Shown: positions 31,012 to 39,714 of the stretch, piece by piece
Layout of the letters: each line of letters begins with the position of its first letter
How positions within the stretch are numbered: the stretch's first letter is position 1
Assembly (NCBI GenBank): GCA_035550655.1
Contig: DASZOU010000032.1
Coordinates: forward strand, 62,001 to 126,000
Reading direction: 5' to 3'
DNA from: DASZTV01 sp035550655
Lineage (GTDB): Bacteria > Actinomycetota > Actinomycetes > JAFAQI01
DNA length: 64,000 nt
Notes under the pieces: generated by a model
Database searches by the model: none
Told to the model about the DNA's origin: nothing
What the model saw: only the letters and a program-made list of their open reading frames with translations
Translations under genes and position numbers: made by a program

Positions 31012-31727
31012 AGCGGCGCCTCGCCGCTGCTGCTCTCGCCCTGCTCGCCGCGGCGGGCTGCTCGGCTGGGGCGGGCGCCCCGTCGGCGCGGCTCACCCGA
31101 CTCCCGCTGCCGGCCCCGGAAAGGCACGCCACCCTCGCGGACTGGGCGATGCGCTTCGCGCGGACAGACGGCCGACCCGCCCGGAGGGCGATCTATCTCA
31201 CGCCGCTGCTGAAGCTGCACCGCGACTGCAGCGACGGCTCCGTGCCCGCGGTGACCGGCGTGGTCGCAGGGCTGGCCGACGACCTCGGCGTCCTCAAGAC
31301 GCTGCCCTCGCGGGTTGCCGTGGCCGAGGCGGCGATAGCCGCGAGCGTCGGGCCGGGATCGAACTGCACCGCGGAGGCGGACGCGATCGATGCCGAGGTC
31401 ACCGGGCACCTCCATTGGTCGGGGGGCCTGTCCGCGGGGGTCGTGCGGTTTTCGCCGCCGCTGAGCGCGGAGCTTGCGCTGGCGGCGATCCAGCACTCGC
31501 TGCTCCCCGGCAGGGTCCGCGTCGTCTACGCCTTGAAGGCGTTCTCGTGCCAGCAGGCCGTCTTCATGGGTCCGGCCTTGGGCCGCCGGTACGGCAATGC
31601 CGACCTCGGAGCGTTCATCGAGCTGACCTCCGGCCATGGGGTCGGTCACGGCAAGTACGACGCGAATCGCGTCAATCGGGCGCGCGTCACCCCGCTCGGA
31701 CGGATCGGCGGACAACCCTGCACCTGA
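31008..31727 (+). CDS. Lipoprotein of unknown function, probable CTG start
   Basis: A 239-residue exported protein. The frame begins LKRRLAAAALALLAAAGCSA, a textbook lipoprotein signal with lipobox LAAAGC. No ATG, GTG or TTG lies at a sensible place. The CTG at 31008 overlaps the upstream TGA (CTGA), as GTGA and ATGA do elsewhere in this window. The mature part has a Cys pair (HRDCSDGS and SNCTAE), then a helical region, and ends IGGQPCT. I do not recognise the family. Confidence 0.7.
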   Translation: MKRRLAAAALALLAAAGCSAGAGAPSARLTRLPLPAPERHATLADWAMRFARTDGRPARRAIYLTPLLKLHRDCSDGSVPAVTGVVAGLADDLGVLKTLPSRVAVAEAAIAASVGPGSNCTAEADAIDAEVTGHLHWSGGLSAGVVRFSPPLSAELALAAIQHSLLPGRVRVVYALKAFSCQQAVFMGPALGRRYGNADLGAFIELTSGHGVGHGKYDANRVNRARVTPLGRIGGQPCT

Positions 31728-31837
31728 TGCGGTCTGCCGGGTGAGCTCCGGGGCGCGATTCGACGTGAGGGACCTTCGGCACTTGCGCGCACACCAATTG
31801 TCCGGATAGGTGTGGTCACCTTCGACGAGGGGGCCGA

Positions 31838-33748
31838 GTGTCCGTTTCCGCTGCGCGTCATCGCGCGCCAATCGCCGTCATCGCGGCGACCGTCATGTTT
31901 GTCGGGCTTTCCGTCACGGCGCTGCCAGGACGAGCGAGCGGGACGATCGCCTCGACGGCGCATGCGGCGCGGCCTGCCGCGCGGTCATCGGCGCGCTGTC
32001 CGGCGGCCTATCCGCTTCGGAAGGTTCACGCCGGGCTGCGCGGCACCGGCTTCACCACGGTGAAGGGCACCACCCCGACGCCCTTCTCGGTGCGGGTCCT
32101 CGGCGTGCTGCACGACGGGATCGCGCCGGGCATCGACATGATCGTCATCGCCACCCACTCCCGCACGATCAAGCACCACGGAACCTGGGAGGGCATGTCG
32201 GGCTCACCGATCTACGCCCGTGACGGGCGGCTGATCGGCGCGTTGTCCTACGGCCTGTCCTTCGGCGCAACCAACAAGGCCGGTGTCACCCCGGCCGCCG
32301 CGATGTACCAGCTGCTGAATGACCGGAGGGCACCCGCCGCGACCTACGCGAAGCATGTCGCCGTACCGCGCAGCATGGCGGGCGGCGGGGACGCGAGCGC
32401 CGCCGGTGAGCAGTCCTCGGCTGATCTTCGGCTGCTGCCGACCCCGATCACGGTGTCCGGCGTGCCGGCAGCGGGGATGTCGATGGTGCGCAAGCAGTTG
32501 CGCGAAGCCGGTGCGGCACCGTTCTCGTTGCACACCGGCGGGGCAACGGGTGTCAGTCACCGCGGGTCCGCGGCGAAGATTCGCCCCGGCGCCCCGTTTG
32601 CCGTCACCTACGTCTACGGCGACTACACCATCGGCGGCGTCGGCACGGTGACCGCCGTCTGCGGCCGCAAGGTGCTGGCGTTCGGTCATCCGATGATGGA
32701 GCTCGGCGCGACGACCGAGACCGCGAACACGGCGCGCGTGCTCTACGTGCAGCGCGATCCCACCGGGCCGTCGTTCGTCATGGCGAACATCGGGCCCATC
32801 GTCGGGACGCTCGATCAGGACCGCCTCCCAGGTGTCCGGGCCACGCTCGGCCGGGCACCGTCAGCAACCCGGATCACGACGCACGCCTTCGCGACCGCCA
32901 CCGGCCTGCGACGGACCGGTGTCAGCCACACCCCGGTCGTCGATGAGGTCGCGGACGCGGCTGGTGGGTCGACGTACTTCAACCTGCTTACCACCGCGCA
33001 GACCGAAGGCGCCGGATCGGCGTCGTACGCCTTCACCGCAACCGGCCGGACCAAGTCCGGGAAGCGATGGACGCTGCATCGCAGTGATGTGGTGACCGAT
33101 CCGTACGACGTCGAGTTCCAGACGGCGATGGAGATCGACAACCTGCTGGGAGCGGTTGTCGGGAACCCGTTCGACGCGCTTTCCGTCAGCAACGTCAAGG
33201 TCCATGCGACGGTGACGGAGCGGCGACTCGCGGAGTGGGAGCTGAGTGGGCTGTCGGTCAACGATGGCAGCGGTTGGGAGGACGTGACGCCGTCGACCGC
33301 TGTCGACGTGGCGCCGGGCGACACCCTGCAGCTGCGTGCGCACCTGTCCGCCTACCGCAACAGTCAGAAGAAGCGGACGGTTGACCTCGCGGTCCACGTC
33401 CCCGCGGCTGCTGGGCCCGGCCCGGCGCAGCTCCAGGTGACCGGCGGGGAGGATCTGGCTGAGCAGTTCCCGGACACCTCCACGGCGACCGACCTGGCCG
33501 GCGTGATGAAGCTGGTCAACTCGATCCCGCACGGCAACGACGTCGTGGCTCAGCTGTCCTACCAGGACTTCAGCGGGACAGCGGTGACCAAGACGCACCA
33601 CGTGCGGATCGACGATGCCGTGCGGGGCGCGGGGTCGATTCAGCTCAACGTCGTCGTGCCCTGCGGGGCAGACTGCGACGGCGACGGCGGCGGTGACGGC
33701 GGCGAACCGACACCCGCGAGCGGAACGGCAAGCTACCGGCTCCGTTAG
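31838..33748 (+). CDS. SpoIVB-type serine protease (peptidase family S55)
   Basis: A 636-residue secreted protein from a GTG start, with an N-terminal signal (PIAVIAATVMFVGLSVTAL). The S55 domain is clear: TPFSVRVLGVLHDG, the catalytic-serine motif GTWEGMSGSPIYARDG, and TAVCGRKVLAFGHPMMELG. In spore formers, SpoIVB cuts SpoIVFA to activate sigma-K. Many actinobacteria have long S55 proteins with unknown targets. The C-terminal 250 residues form beta-rich domains with a Cys-Gly-Asp end (CGADCDGDGGGDGG). It stands alone on the plus strand. Confidence 0.9.
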   Translation: MSVSAARHRAPIAVIAATVMFVGLSVTALPGRASGTIASTAHAARPAARSSARCPAAYPLRKVHAGLRGTGFTTVKGTTPTPFSVRVLGVLHDGIAPGIDMIVIATHSRTIKHHGTWEGMSGSPIYARDGRLIGALSYGLSFGATNKAGVTPAAAMYQLLNDRRAPAATYAKHVAVPRSMAGGGDASAAGEQSSADLRLLPTPITVSGVPAAGMSMVRKQLREAGAAPFSLHTGGATGVSHRGSAAKIRPGAPFAVTYVYGDYTIGGVGTVTAVCGRKVLAFGHPMMELGATTETANTARVLYVQRDPTGPSFVMANIGPIVGTLDQDRLPGVRATLGRAPSATRITTHAFATATGLRRTGVSHTPVVDEVADAAGGSTYFNLLTTAQTEGAGSASYAFTATGRTKSGKRWTLHRSDVVTDPYDVEFQTAMEIDNLLGAVVGNPFDALSVSNVKVHATVTERRLAEWELSGLSVNDGSGWEDVTPSTAVDVAPGDTLQLRAHLSAYRNSQKKRTVDLAVHVPAAAGPGPAQLQVTGGEDLAEQFPDTSTATDLAGVMKLVNSIPHGNDVVAQLSYQDFSGTAVTKTHHVRIDDAVRGAGSIQLNVVVPCGADCDGDGGGDGGEPTPASGTASYRLR

Positions 33749-33812
33749 CCGAGGTCGGCGGGGCAGACTTTCGCCGAGTGGTCTACGTCGCGAGTGGGCG
33801 GGTCGGACCTTG

Positions 33813-36758
33813 CTAGGAGCCGCGAGCGATCGAATGGCTGCTGCTGAGGGTCCGTCCTGGGGCGTACCCGTGTCGGGTAGCGGTGACCAGTACGGAGATC
33901 CGTGTGCCGACGTCCCGGCGTCGCAGGCGGTAGTGCCGCCCCGTCGCTCCAGGGATCGCCTTTCCGTCTCGCAACCATTGGTAGGAGATGTCGCTGGCCT
34001 CGGGTGACCAATCGCCGGGGTCCGCGGTGAGCCGGTGGCCGGAGCTGAACATGCCGACGATCAGCGGATGATCGGTCGCGTTGAGCGCGGGACCACGGGC
34101 CACGTCAACCGCTTCCGTCACGGACGGGTTAGTCCAGCCCGCATCGTTATGTGCCGCGGCCTGACAACTCAACGCATGCCCGAAGTCGTCTGCCGTAATG
34201 GTCAACGCCGAGGACACGTGCCCCGGAATGCGGTGCCCGTCCAGCAGCCAGGATGTTCCCTGCCAGGTGGCGTCGTCGTAGTGGACTGAGCATGTGACCG
34301 AGCCGCCGACCTTGACCGTCCCCACAATCGTCGGGGGACTGGTCAGCGTGGGGGGCGCGCTCGTTGGCGTGGGCGAGCTGGTAGGCGTGGGTGACGTGGT
34401 CGGCGTGGGTGACGCAGAGGGGGAGGGCGTAGGGGGTACGGCCCCGCCACCGCCGCCACCGCCGCCACCGCCACCGCCACCGCCGCTCTCAGGGGTGACG
34501 GGGGCTGACACCGTCGAGTAGGCCCCGGTCCCTGACGCATTGATGGCGGCGACCCTGAAGACGTAGGTAACGCCGTTGGAGAGGCCCGTGACCGTCTCGG
34601 TGACTGCGGGATTGGTGTGGAACGCGCTCGAGGCGGATGTCCAGGGGTTGCCTGAGAACAGCACGGTGTATTGGACGTCGTAGCCCGTAATCGGCCCGCT
34701 GCCCGTCAGGGCGGGTGCGTCCCAGGACACGGTCGCTTGCGCGTCTCCTGCGGTGGCGCTGACGTTGGTCGGTGCTGCTGGGAGCGGGCTCGACATGGCG
34801 ATGTCGACGCCTGAGCCGGCCAGCGCGCAGAAGACTGACGTCGGGCACGAGCTCGCGTAGGGCCATCCGTAGTTCGTAGCGGAGGATGTTCTCCAGCTTC
34901 CGCCTTCGAGTGTCAACGACGGGTTGCCGGTCCCAGTGCCGTTAGCAGCGAAGGCTCGACATTGGCCAGCCGCGAAGCAATCGACAGACATCAACCAGGC
35001 GCCGGTTACGGGCGTTTGGGGTGCAGACCACGTCGTGCCGTCGAACGTGGTGGTTTCTCCCAGCCCGTCGACGACCGCGCAGAACGGGCTGGCGCCGTTC
35101 GCGACACAGGAAACCGCGGCGTCGGTGTTTCTCGTAAGGCCGTCGCCTGTCACTGCAGACCAAGATGTGCCGTCGTAGGTGCGCGCTTCTCCTGTGTTGC
35201 CGACGGCGACACACTCAGGATGGGAACTGAGGGTGACGCATGACAACGTGGGGTCGCCGCCGAAGTCATCGACGGGCTGATGGGTCCAACTGGTGCCGTC
35301 AAACTGGGCAATCTTGCCGACGTTCCCGACCGCGACGCACAGCGAGGGGCTCGCGCACGAGACGGAACGGAAATAGCCGTCACTTTGCGCGACTGTAGGT
35401 CCGGACCAGTCGGTCCCATTGAAGTGAAAGGCGTTTCCGTCATAGTCGACGGCAACACAGCTAGTCGGCGAGGTGCAGGAGACTCCGCTCAGATCGTCAC
35501 CGGCGAGGTCCAGATGTTCCGGCGTCCCCCAATCAGTGCCACTGAACTCCACTGCGTCCTCGTCGCCGGCCGCCATACAGAAGGTCGGACTCGGGCACGA
35601 GATCCCATCGAGACCCTCCTGCGTGTCCTCAATCCGTGTCGGCGAACCCCACGCGGTGCCGTCGAACGTACTGACGCGGCCGTCGTTGTCAGCGGCGACG
35701 CAAAATGAGGTGGACGAGCATGAGACGGCGGTGAGGAAGGACTGCAGGTCCACGGTGGCGCCTGACCAGCTGTGGCCATCGAAGGTATTCGCACCTGCTC
35801 CGTTAACTCCGAGGCAGAAGGTTGAAGTCGTGCACGTCAGGTCAGCGACCCATGCCTCCGGATTCGATGTGGGCGCACTCCAGTCGGTGCCGTCGAATGC
35901 GGCGTATGCCCCGCTGAAGTTGGGGTCGTAGCCTGCGGCAAGGCAGAAGTTCGTCGACGTGCAAGAAACGCTGTTGAGCGTGACCGAAGAGTCGACGGCT
36001 GTTCGGGGCGACCATGTTGTGCCGTTGTAGACGACGGCTCCGCCGTCCGCGTCGACGGCGACGCAAAACGTCGGGGCGGTGCAGGACACCGATTTGAGGG
36101 CGTGTCCTGAATCAGCCGCGGTCGGTTGCGACCAGGTGGAGTCGTTCAAAGTGACCGCGCTGCCTTGTTCGTCCACTGCGAGGCAGAATGTGCTCGCCGG
36201 CGCACAGGACACGCTCGTCGGTGTGGAGCTGTCGACGACGGACCGCGCCGACCACGTCCCGCCGTGATCAACCACGGCCCCACCCTGCGGATCCACCGCT
36301 GCACAAAATGTCGCTGAGGCGCACGAGAGGCGAGGGAAGACTCCGGTCGGGTCCACGGGTGCGGGGCTCGACCAGTTGGTGCCGTCGAAGGTGATCACGG
36401 ACCCGGACCCATCGATGAGGGCGCAGAACGTCGACGAGGGACACGACACCGAGGTGGGCCCGAAGTGCTGCGTGTCGACGACTTGCGATTGAAAGTTCAG
36501 ATCCGGAACGGAGCTGCTCGTCGTTGAATGCGCAACGCGACCGTGAGAGGCAACGGAGGGGCATTTGTCTGACTCCGGCCCGGCGACGCCGCATGGTCCG
36601 AGAACCTGACCTGGAACAGCGCTTGTCGTCGTTCGAGCTGCCGTGCTCGAGTTCGCTTCCGCAGCAGTGACGGGCCACGCCGCGACCCCGAGAAGCAGCG
36701 CCACCACCATCGTCCAGCGCGCTCTGTCAGCCTGAACCGCTCCCAGACGACGTGCCAT
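33813..36758 (-). CDS. Large secreted Cys-rich repeat protein with FN3 and Ig-like domains
   Basis: A 981-residue exported protein with a signal near residues 13-33 (WTMVVALLLGVAAWPVTAAE). About 13 repeats of 35-50 residues follow. Each reads roughly SVSC-x(4)-FC-x-AVD-x(3)-G-x(5)-FDGTxWS, with two Cys per repeat that probably form a disulfide; they fit blades of one or two beta-propellers. Then comes a fibronectin type III domain (PTNVSATAGDAQATVSWDAP), a run of 14 Gly, and a Ser-Thr-Pro linker. Two Ig-like surface domains end with YQWLRDGKAIPGATGRHY. No enzyme site is seen; it looks like a cell-surface binding protein. Confidence 0.8.
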   Translation of the reverse strand: MARRLGAVQADRARWTMVVALLLGVAAWPVTAAEANSSTAARTTTSAVPGQVLGPCGVAGPESDKCPSVASHGRVAHSTTSSSVPDLNFQSQVVDTQHFGPTSVSCPSSTFCALIDGSGSVITFDGTNWSSPAPVDPTGVFPRLSCASATFCAAVDPQGGAVVDHGGTWSARSVVDSSTPTSVSCAPASTFCLAVDEQGSAVTLNDSTWSQPTAADSGHALKSVSCTAPTFCVAVDADGGAVVYNGTTWSPRTAVDSSVTLNSVSCTSTNFCLAAGYDPNFSGAYAAFDGTDWSAPTSNPEAWVADLTCTTSTFCLGVNGAGANTFDGHSWSGATVDLQSFLTAVSCSSTSFCVAADNDGRVSTFDGTAWGSPTRIEDTQEGLDGISCPSPTFCMAAGDEDAVEFSGTDWGTPEHLDLAGDDLSGVSCTSPTSCVAVDYDGNAFHFNGTDWSGPTVAQSDGYFRSVSCASPSLCVAVGNVGKIAQFDGTSWTHQPVDDFGGDPTLSCVTLSSHPECVAVGNTGEARTYDGTSWSAVTGDGLTRNTDAAVSCVANGASPFCAVVDGLGETTTFDGTTWSAPQTPVTGAWLMSVDCFAAGQCRAFAANGTGTGNPSLTLEGGSWRTSSATNYGWPYASSCPTSVFCALAGSGVDIAMSSPLPAAPTNVSATAGDAQATVSWDAPALTGSGPITGYDVQYTVLFSGNPWTSASSAFHTNPAVTETVTGLSNGVTYVFRVAAINASGTGAYSTVSAPVTPESGGGGGGGGGGGGGGAVPPTPSPSASPTPTTSPTPTSSPTPTSAPPTLTSPPTIVGTVKVGGSVTCSVHYDDATWQGTSWLLDGHRIPGHVSSALTITADDFGHALSCQAAAHNDAGWTNPSVTEAVDVARGPALNATDHPLIVGMFSSGHRLTADPGDWSPEASDISYQWLRDGKAIPGATGRHYRLRRRDVGTRISVLVTATRHGYAPGRTLSSSHSIARGS

Positions 36759-36765
36759 TTGTCCC

Positions 36766-36791
36766 CTCCGCCCCGTGTTGTCCGGGCGGAG
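36766..36791 (-). promoter_or_regulatory. Hairpin overlapping the Shine-Dalgarno of the repeat protein
   Basis: On the minus strand, CTCCGCCC and GGGCGGAG form an 8-bp stem with a 10-nt loop. The 3' arm shares GGAG with the GGAGGGG that precedes the ATG at 36758. This would partly hide the ribosome site. The rest of the 271-bp gap to 37029 shows no gene or other clear signal. Confidence 0.45.
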
Positions 36792-37029
36792 CGTAATGGG
36801 CCGTGGGCCGTCGTACCGCCCTGACCAGGGAACTTGCGCCGTCCGGCGGAAGCCCGTGTACGCCGATCGTCGTATGGGGCACCGTCGGTCAGGCCGCACC
36901 TAATCGGCACCACGGCAGGCGCTCCGTCCCCGGCTGCTGACTCCACTCCTGTGCACCGGTCCACGGATGCGACCGATACCCGCGGCGGGATAGCGGTCGT
37001 CATGTTGCTCGGGAAGGTCGTACGGCTAC

Positions 37030-37551
37030 TTACGCCTTTGCGACGTTGAAGGAGACGCCGCACGTCTGCCCGGCCTGTTTGAACTGCGCTTCGCCGTCGG
37101 TCTTTGGGGTGGCGCCACCCCGAGGGAACTGGATCTGCAATACGAGCTTGCCGGAGAACTGCTTGCCGTCGCGGGCAAAGGTGACCGGCACGAGTTGGAT
37201 GACCCGGCTGCGACCATTCGGGGTGTTCCGGCCGATGGCCCACGCGACATACGTGAGGCCGTAAACGTTCTTGCCGCTGTAGAGGTGCATGCGGTGGCTG
37301 CCGACCAGTGTGATCGGGTCGGTGCCGCACTCGTCGGGTGTCCGCCCATCGGGGTCCAGCTCGAAGTCGTGGACGGTGACCGGACCGTGCGTGATTGTGA
37401 ACTGGCCGCCGACATCGCCGTTTTGGTTGTGCATCAGCACCCATCTACCGGCGACGGGAGGCCTCTTCGAGCCATACGCCGAGGCCGGCTCGGCGGTGAC
37501 GGCTAGCAACGTCAGCGTGCTCACCGCGGCGAGCACTCCGATCCGAGACAT
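37030..37551 (-). CDS. Secreted hypothetical protein
   Basis: A 173-residue protein with a signal peptide (GVLAAVSTLTLLAVTAEPASA). The mature part starts YGSKRPPVAGRWVLMHNQNG and is beta-rich, for example GGQFTITHGPVTVHDFEL and GKLVLQIQFPRGG, with two Cys (DECGTD and QTCGVS) that could pair. I do not recognise the family. It lies on the same strand as the repeat protein, 271 bp upstream of it, and 46 bp downstream of the tRNA cluster. Confidence 0.7.
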   Translation of the reverse strand: MSRIGVLAAVSTLTLLAVTAEPASAYGSKRPPVAGRWVLMHNQNGDVGGQFTITHGPVTVHDFELDPDGRTPDECGTDPITLVGSHRMHLYSGKNVYGLTYVAWAIGRNTPNGRSRVIQLVPVTFARDGKQFSGKLVLQIQFPRGGATPKTDGEAQFKQAGQTCGVSFNVAKA

Positions 37552-37597
37552 GCGAGAAGTATGCAGCCGGTCTGGGCTGGCTGGCGCAAGACTTTTG

Positions 37598-37672
37598 TGG
37601 GCGATACAGGACTTGAACCTGTGACCTCTTCCGTGTCAAGGAAGCGCGCTAGCCAGACTGCGCCAATCGCCC
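37598..37672 (-). tRNA. tRNA-Val (GAC)
   Basis: The minus strand folds as a 75-nt cloverleaf. The acceptor stem is GGGCGAT/ATCGCCC. The anticodon stem is CTTCC/GGAAG with loop TTGACAC, giving anticodon GAC. The T arm contains GGTTCAAGTCC. CCA is not encoded. It is the last of three tRNA genes in a row. Confidence 0.96.
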
Positions 37673-37694
37673 TTACGTCGTACTGAGCGTACTG

Positions 37695-37766
37695 AGGCGG
37701 GTGCGGGAATCGAACCCGCGTACAGGGCTTTGCAGGCCCTTGCCTAAGCCACTCGGCCAACCCGCC
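37695..37766 (-). tRNA. tRNA-Cys (GCA)
   Basis: A 72-nt cloverleaf on the minus strand. The acceptor is GGCGGGT/ACCCGCC. The anticodon stem is AGGGC/GCCCT with loop CTGCAAA, giving anticodon GCA. The T loop is GGTTCGATTCC. CCA is not encoded. Confidence 0.96.
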
Positions 37767-37810
37767 GGGTTCTGCAACCAAGCGGATGGGCGCCGGGAAG
37801 GCGCCCACCG

Positions 37811-37883
37811 AGCGGACGACGGGATTCGAACCCGCGACCCTCACCTTGGCAAGGTGATGCGCTACCAGCTGCGCTACGTCCGC
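37811..37883 (-). tRNA. tRNA-Gly (GCC)
   Basis: A 73-nt cloverleaf on the minus strand. The acceptor is GCGGACG/CGTCCGC. The anticodon stem is TCACC/GGTGA with loop TTGCCAA, giving anticodon GCC. The T loop is GGTTCGAATCC. It is first in the Gly-Cys-Val cluster, an order common in actinobacteria. Confidence 0.96.
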
Positions 37884-37981
37884 GCACGATTGAGCGCAGA
37901 GCCCAAATCGATGCTTCGACGACTCTACAAGAGTCGCGGCCGTGACAGCGGCGGATCCCCGCGCCATGACAGCATCGCGTC

Positions 37982-38899
37982 GTGACCGCAGCCGGCTCCG
38001 ACGAGCGTTGGCCGAAGGCGGCCGACTGGCTCGCGGGGGGTCCGGGGGACCGCGAGGTGGACCTCGCCGTGATCGGCGTACCGACGTTCTCGACCTCGAT
38101 CTCCAAGACCGGCGCGCACGCCACCCCGGCCGCCGTGCGGCGGGCCCTGGGCAGGCTCTCCACGTGGTCGGCGGCGCGCCGCCTCGATGTCGCCGAGCTG
38201 GTCAACCCGTGGGACCGCGGCGACATCGACGACCCGGATGACGAGGTCGAGGGGGAGTGGCGGGTCCGGAAGGCCGTCGAGACGGTTGCCGCCAAGGCCC
38301 GGTTGCTGGTGCTCATCGGCGGCGACAACGCGCTGACCTACCCCGCGATGGCGGGCCTGTTTGCCGAAGACCTCAGGCGGGCCGGTCTGGTCACGCTCGA
38401 CGCGCACCACGACCTGCGCGAGGGGCGCAGCAACGGCACCCCGGTCCGCGACCTGATCACCGCCGGCCTGCCCGGCGAGAACGTCGTCCAGGTCGGCATC
38501 GCGGACTGGGCCAACAGCCGGTCCTACGCGACCGAGGCCCATGCCCGTGGCGTCACCGTGATCGGCCGTGGGGAGGTCGCCGAGCGCGGTATCGCCGACT
38601 GCATGCGTGAGGCCCTCGACACTGCCGCGGTGGGTGGCGGCGGCGTGTACGTCGACCTGGACATGGACGTCTGTGACCGTGCGGTGGCACCGGCGTGCCC
38701 GGCGAGCCTGCCGGGCGGGCTGTCGGCCAGTGAGGTGATGCGCGCTGCGTTCCTGGCCGGCGCCGACCCCCGGGTTCGCGCGGTCGACATCACCGAGGTC
38801 GACGCGACGCGTGACGCGCCTGACGAGCGGACGGTGCGGTTGGCGGCGATGTGCCTGCTCGAGATCGCGGCCGGCCTGGCGATGCGGGTCGAACCGTGA
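37982..38899 (+). CDS. hutG: Arginase-family hydrolase, probable formimidoylglutamase
   Basis: A 305-residue ureohydrolase-fold enzyme at the head of the hut operon, so its likely reaction is N-formimidoyl-L-glutamate to L-glutamate and formamide, the last step of histidine breakdown. Metal-binding motifs are LDAHHDLR (second Mn motif, about residues 139-146) and VYVDLDMDVCD (third). The first motif reads LIGGDNALTYPA, with Asn where arginases have the metal-ligand His (GGDH). GTG 37982 is the start. It overlaps the next gene by 4 bp (GTGA). Confidence 0.82.
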   Translation: MTAAGSDERWPKAADWLAGGPGDREVDLAVIGVPTFSTSISKTGAHATPAAVRRALGRLSTWSAARRLDVAELVNPWDRGDIDDPDDEVEGEWRVRKAVETVAAKARLLVLIGGDNALTYPAMAGLFAEDLRRAGLVTLDAHHDLREGRSNGTPVRDLITAGLPGENVVQVGIADWANSRSYATEAHARGVTVIGRGEVAERGIADCMREALDTAAVGGGGVYVDLDMDVCDRAVAPACPASLPGGLSASEVMRAAFLAGADPRVRAVDITEVDATRDAPDERTVRLAAMCLLEIAAGLAMRVEP

Positions 38900-39714
38900 C
38901 GCTCTGGGTGGATGGCGAGCTGGTCGAGGCCGGCCGACCGGTGCTGCGAGCCGACGACCATGGCGTCACGGTCGGTGACGGCGTCTTCGAGACGATGAAG
39001 GTGGTGAACGGCCGGCCGTTCGCCCTTAGCCGCCACCTCGACCGGCTCGTCGCTTCCGCGGCCGGCCTCGGGCTGCCGGTCGACCTGGACACGATTCGGG
39101 CCGGGGTGGAGCGGGTTCTCGAGGTGGATGGACAGCCGCGTTCCCGATTGCGGGTCACCGTCACCGGCGGCCCGGCGCCGTTTGGGAGCGATCGCGGTGA
39201 CGCTCCGCCGACCGTGATCATCGCCACCGCGCCGCTGGCCGACTGGCCGCCCACCGCTGACGTCGTGGTCGTGCCGTGGACGCGGAACGAGCGCGCCGCG
39301 ACGGCGGGCCTGAAGACGACGTCGTACGCCGACAACGTCATCGCCCTGCGGTACGCGCATGAGCGAGGTGCCGCGGAGGCGATCTTCGGCAACACCCGCG
39401 GTGAGCTGTGTGAAGGCACCGGAAGCAACGTGTTCGTCGGCATCGACGGCGAGCTGATCACGCCGCCGCTCGACAGCGGCTGCCTGTCCGGCATCACGCG
39501 CGACCTGATCGTCGAGTGGCTCGGCGACGTCGCCGAGCGTCCACTCCCGGTCGCCGCGCTCGCAGCCGCCGACGAGGCGTTCCTTGCCTCGACGACGCGC
39601 GACGTCCAGCCGATCCGGGCGGTGGACGGGCGGGTGCTGCCTGCTGCTCCCGGCCCGCTCACGACACGGGCCGCTGAGGTCTTCGCGCAGCGCAGTGCGG
39701 AGGTCGACACATGA
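38896..39714 (+). CDS. Class IV PLP-dependent aminotransferase/lyase
   Basis: A 272-residue fold-type IV PLP enzyme of the branched-chain aminotransferase / aminodeoxychorismate lyase family. It starts LWVDGELVEAGRPVLRADDH, then has GVTVGDGVFETMKV. The Schiff-base lysine is in TAGLKTTSYADNVIAL. LCEGTGSNVFVGIDGELITPP is the PLP-phosphate segment. The size and the sequence fit aminodeoxychorismate lyase (PabC-like) best, but D-amino acid aminotransferase is possible. It is locked into the hut operon by GTGA and ATGA overlaps with hutG and hutH. Confidence 0.82.
   Translation: MTLWVDGELVEAGRPVLRADDHGVTVGDGVFETMKVVNGRPFALSRHLDRLVASAAGLGLPVDLDTIRAGVERVLEVDGQPRSRLRVTVTGGPAPFGSDRGDAPPTVIIATAPLADWPPTADVVVVPWTRNERAATAGLKTTSYADNVIALRYAHERGAAEAIFGNTRGELCEGTGSNVFVGIDGELITPPLDSGCLSGITRDLIVEWLGDVAERPLPVAALAAADEAFLASTTRDVQPIRAVDGRVLPAAPGPLTTRAAEVFAQRSAEVDT

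Noticed and set aside
34440..34500. Trinucleotide repeat as a possible mobile or CRISPR-like repeat
   Set aside because: It is a run of Gly codons (GGC/GGT) inside the large secreted protein, with no spacers.
36497..37444. Long minus-strand frame spanning the gap between the repeat protein and the secreted protein
   Set aside because: Its sequence is Arg/Pro-rich shadow coding that crosses two better-supported genes with signal peptides and ribosome sites.
37598..37883. tRNA cluster as the attachment site of the element
   Set aside because: The element ends are in the sedolisin gene 17 kb away, and no tRNA fragment is duplicated near it.
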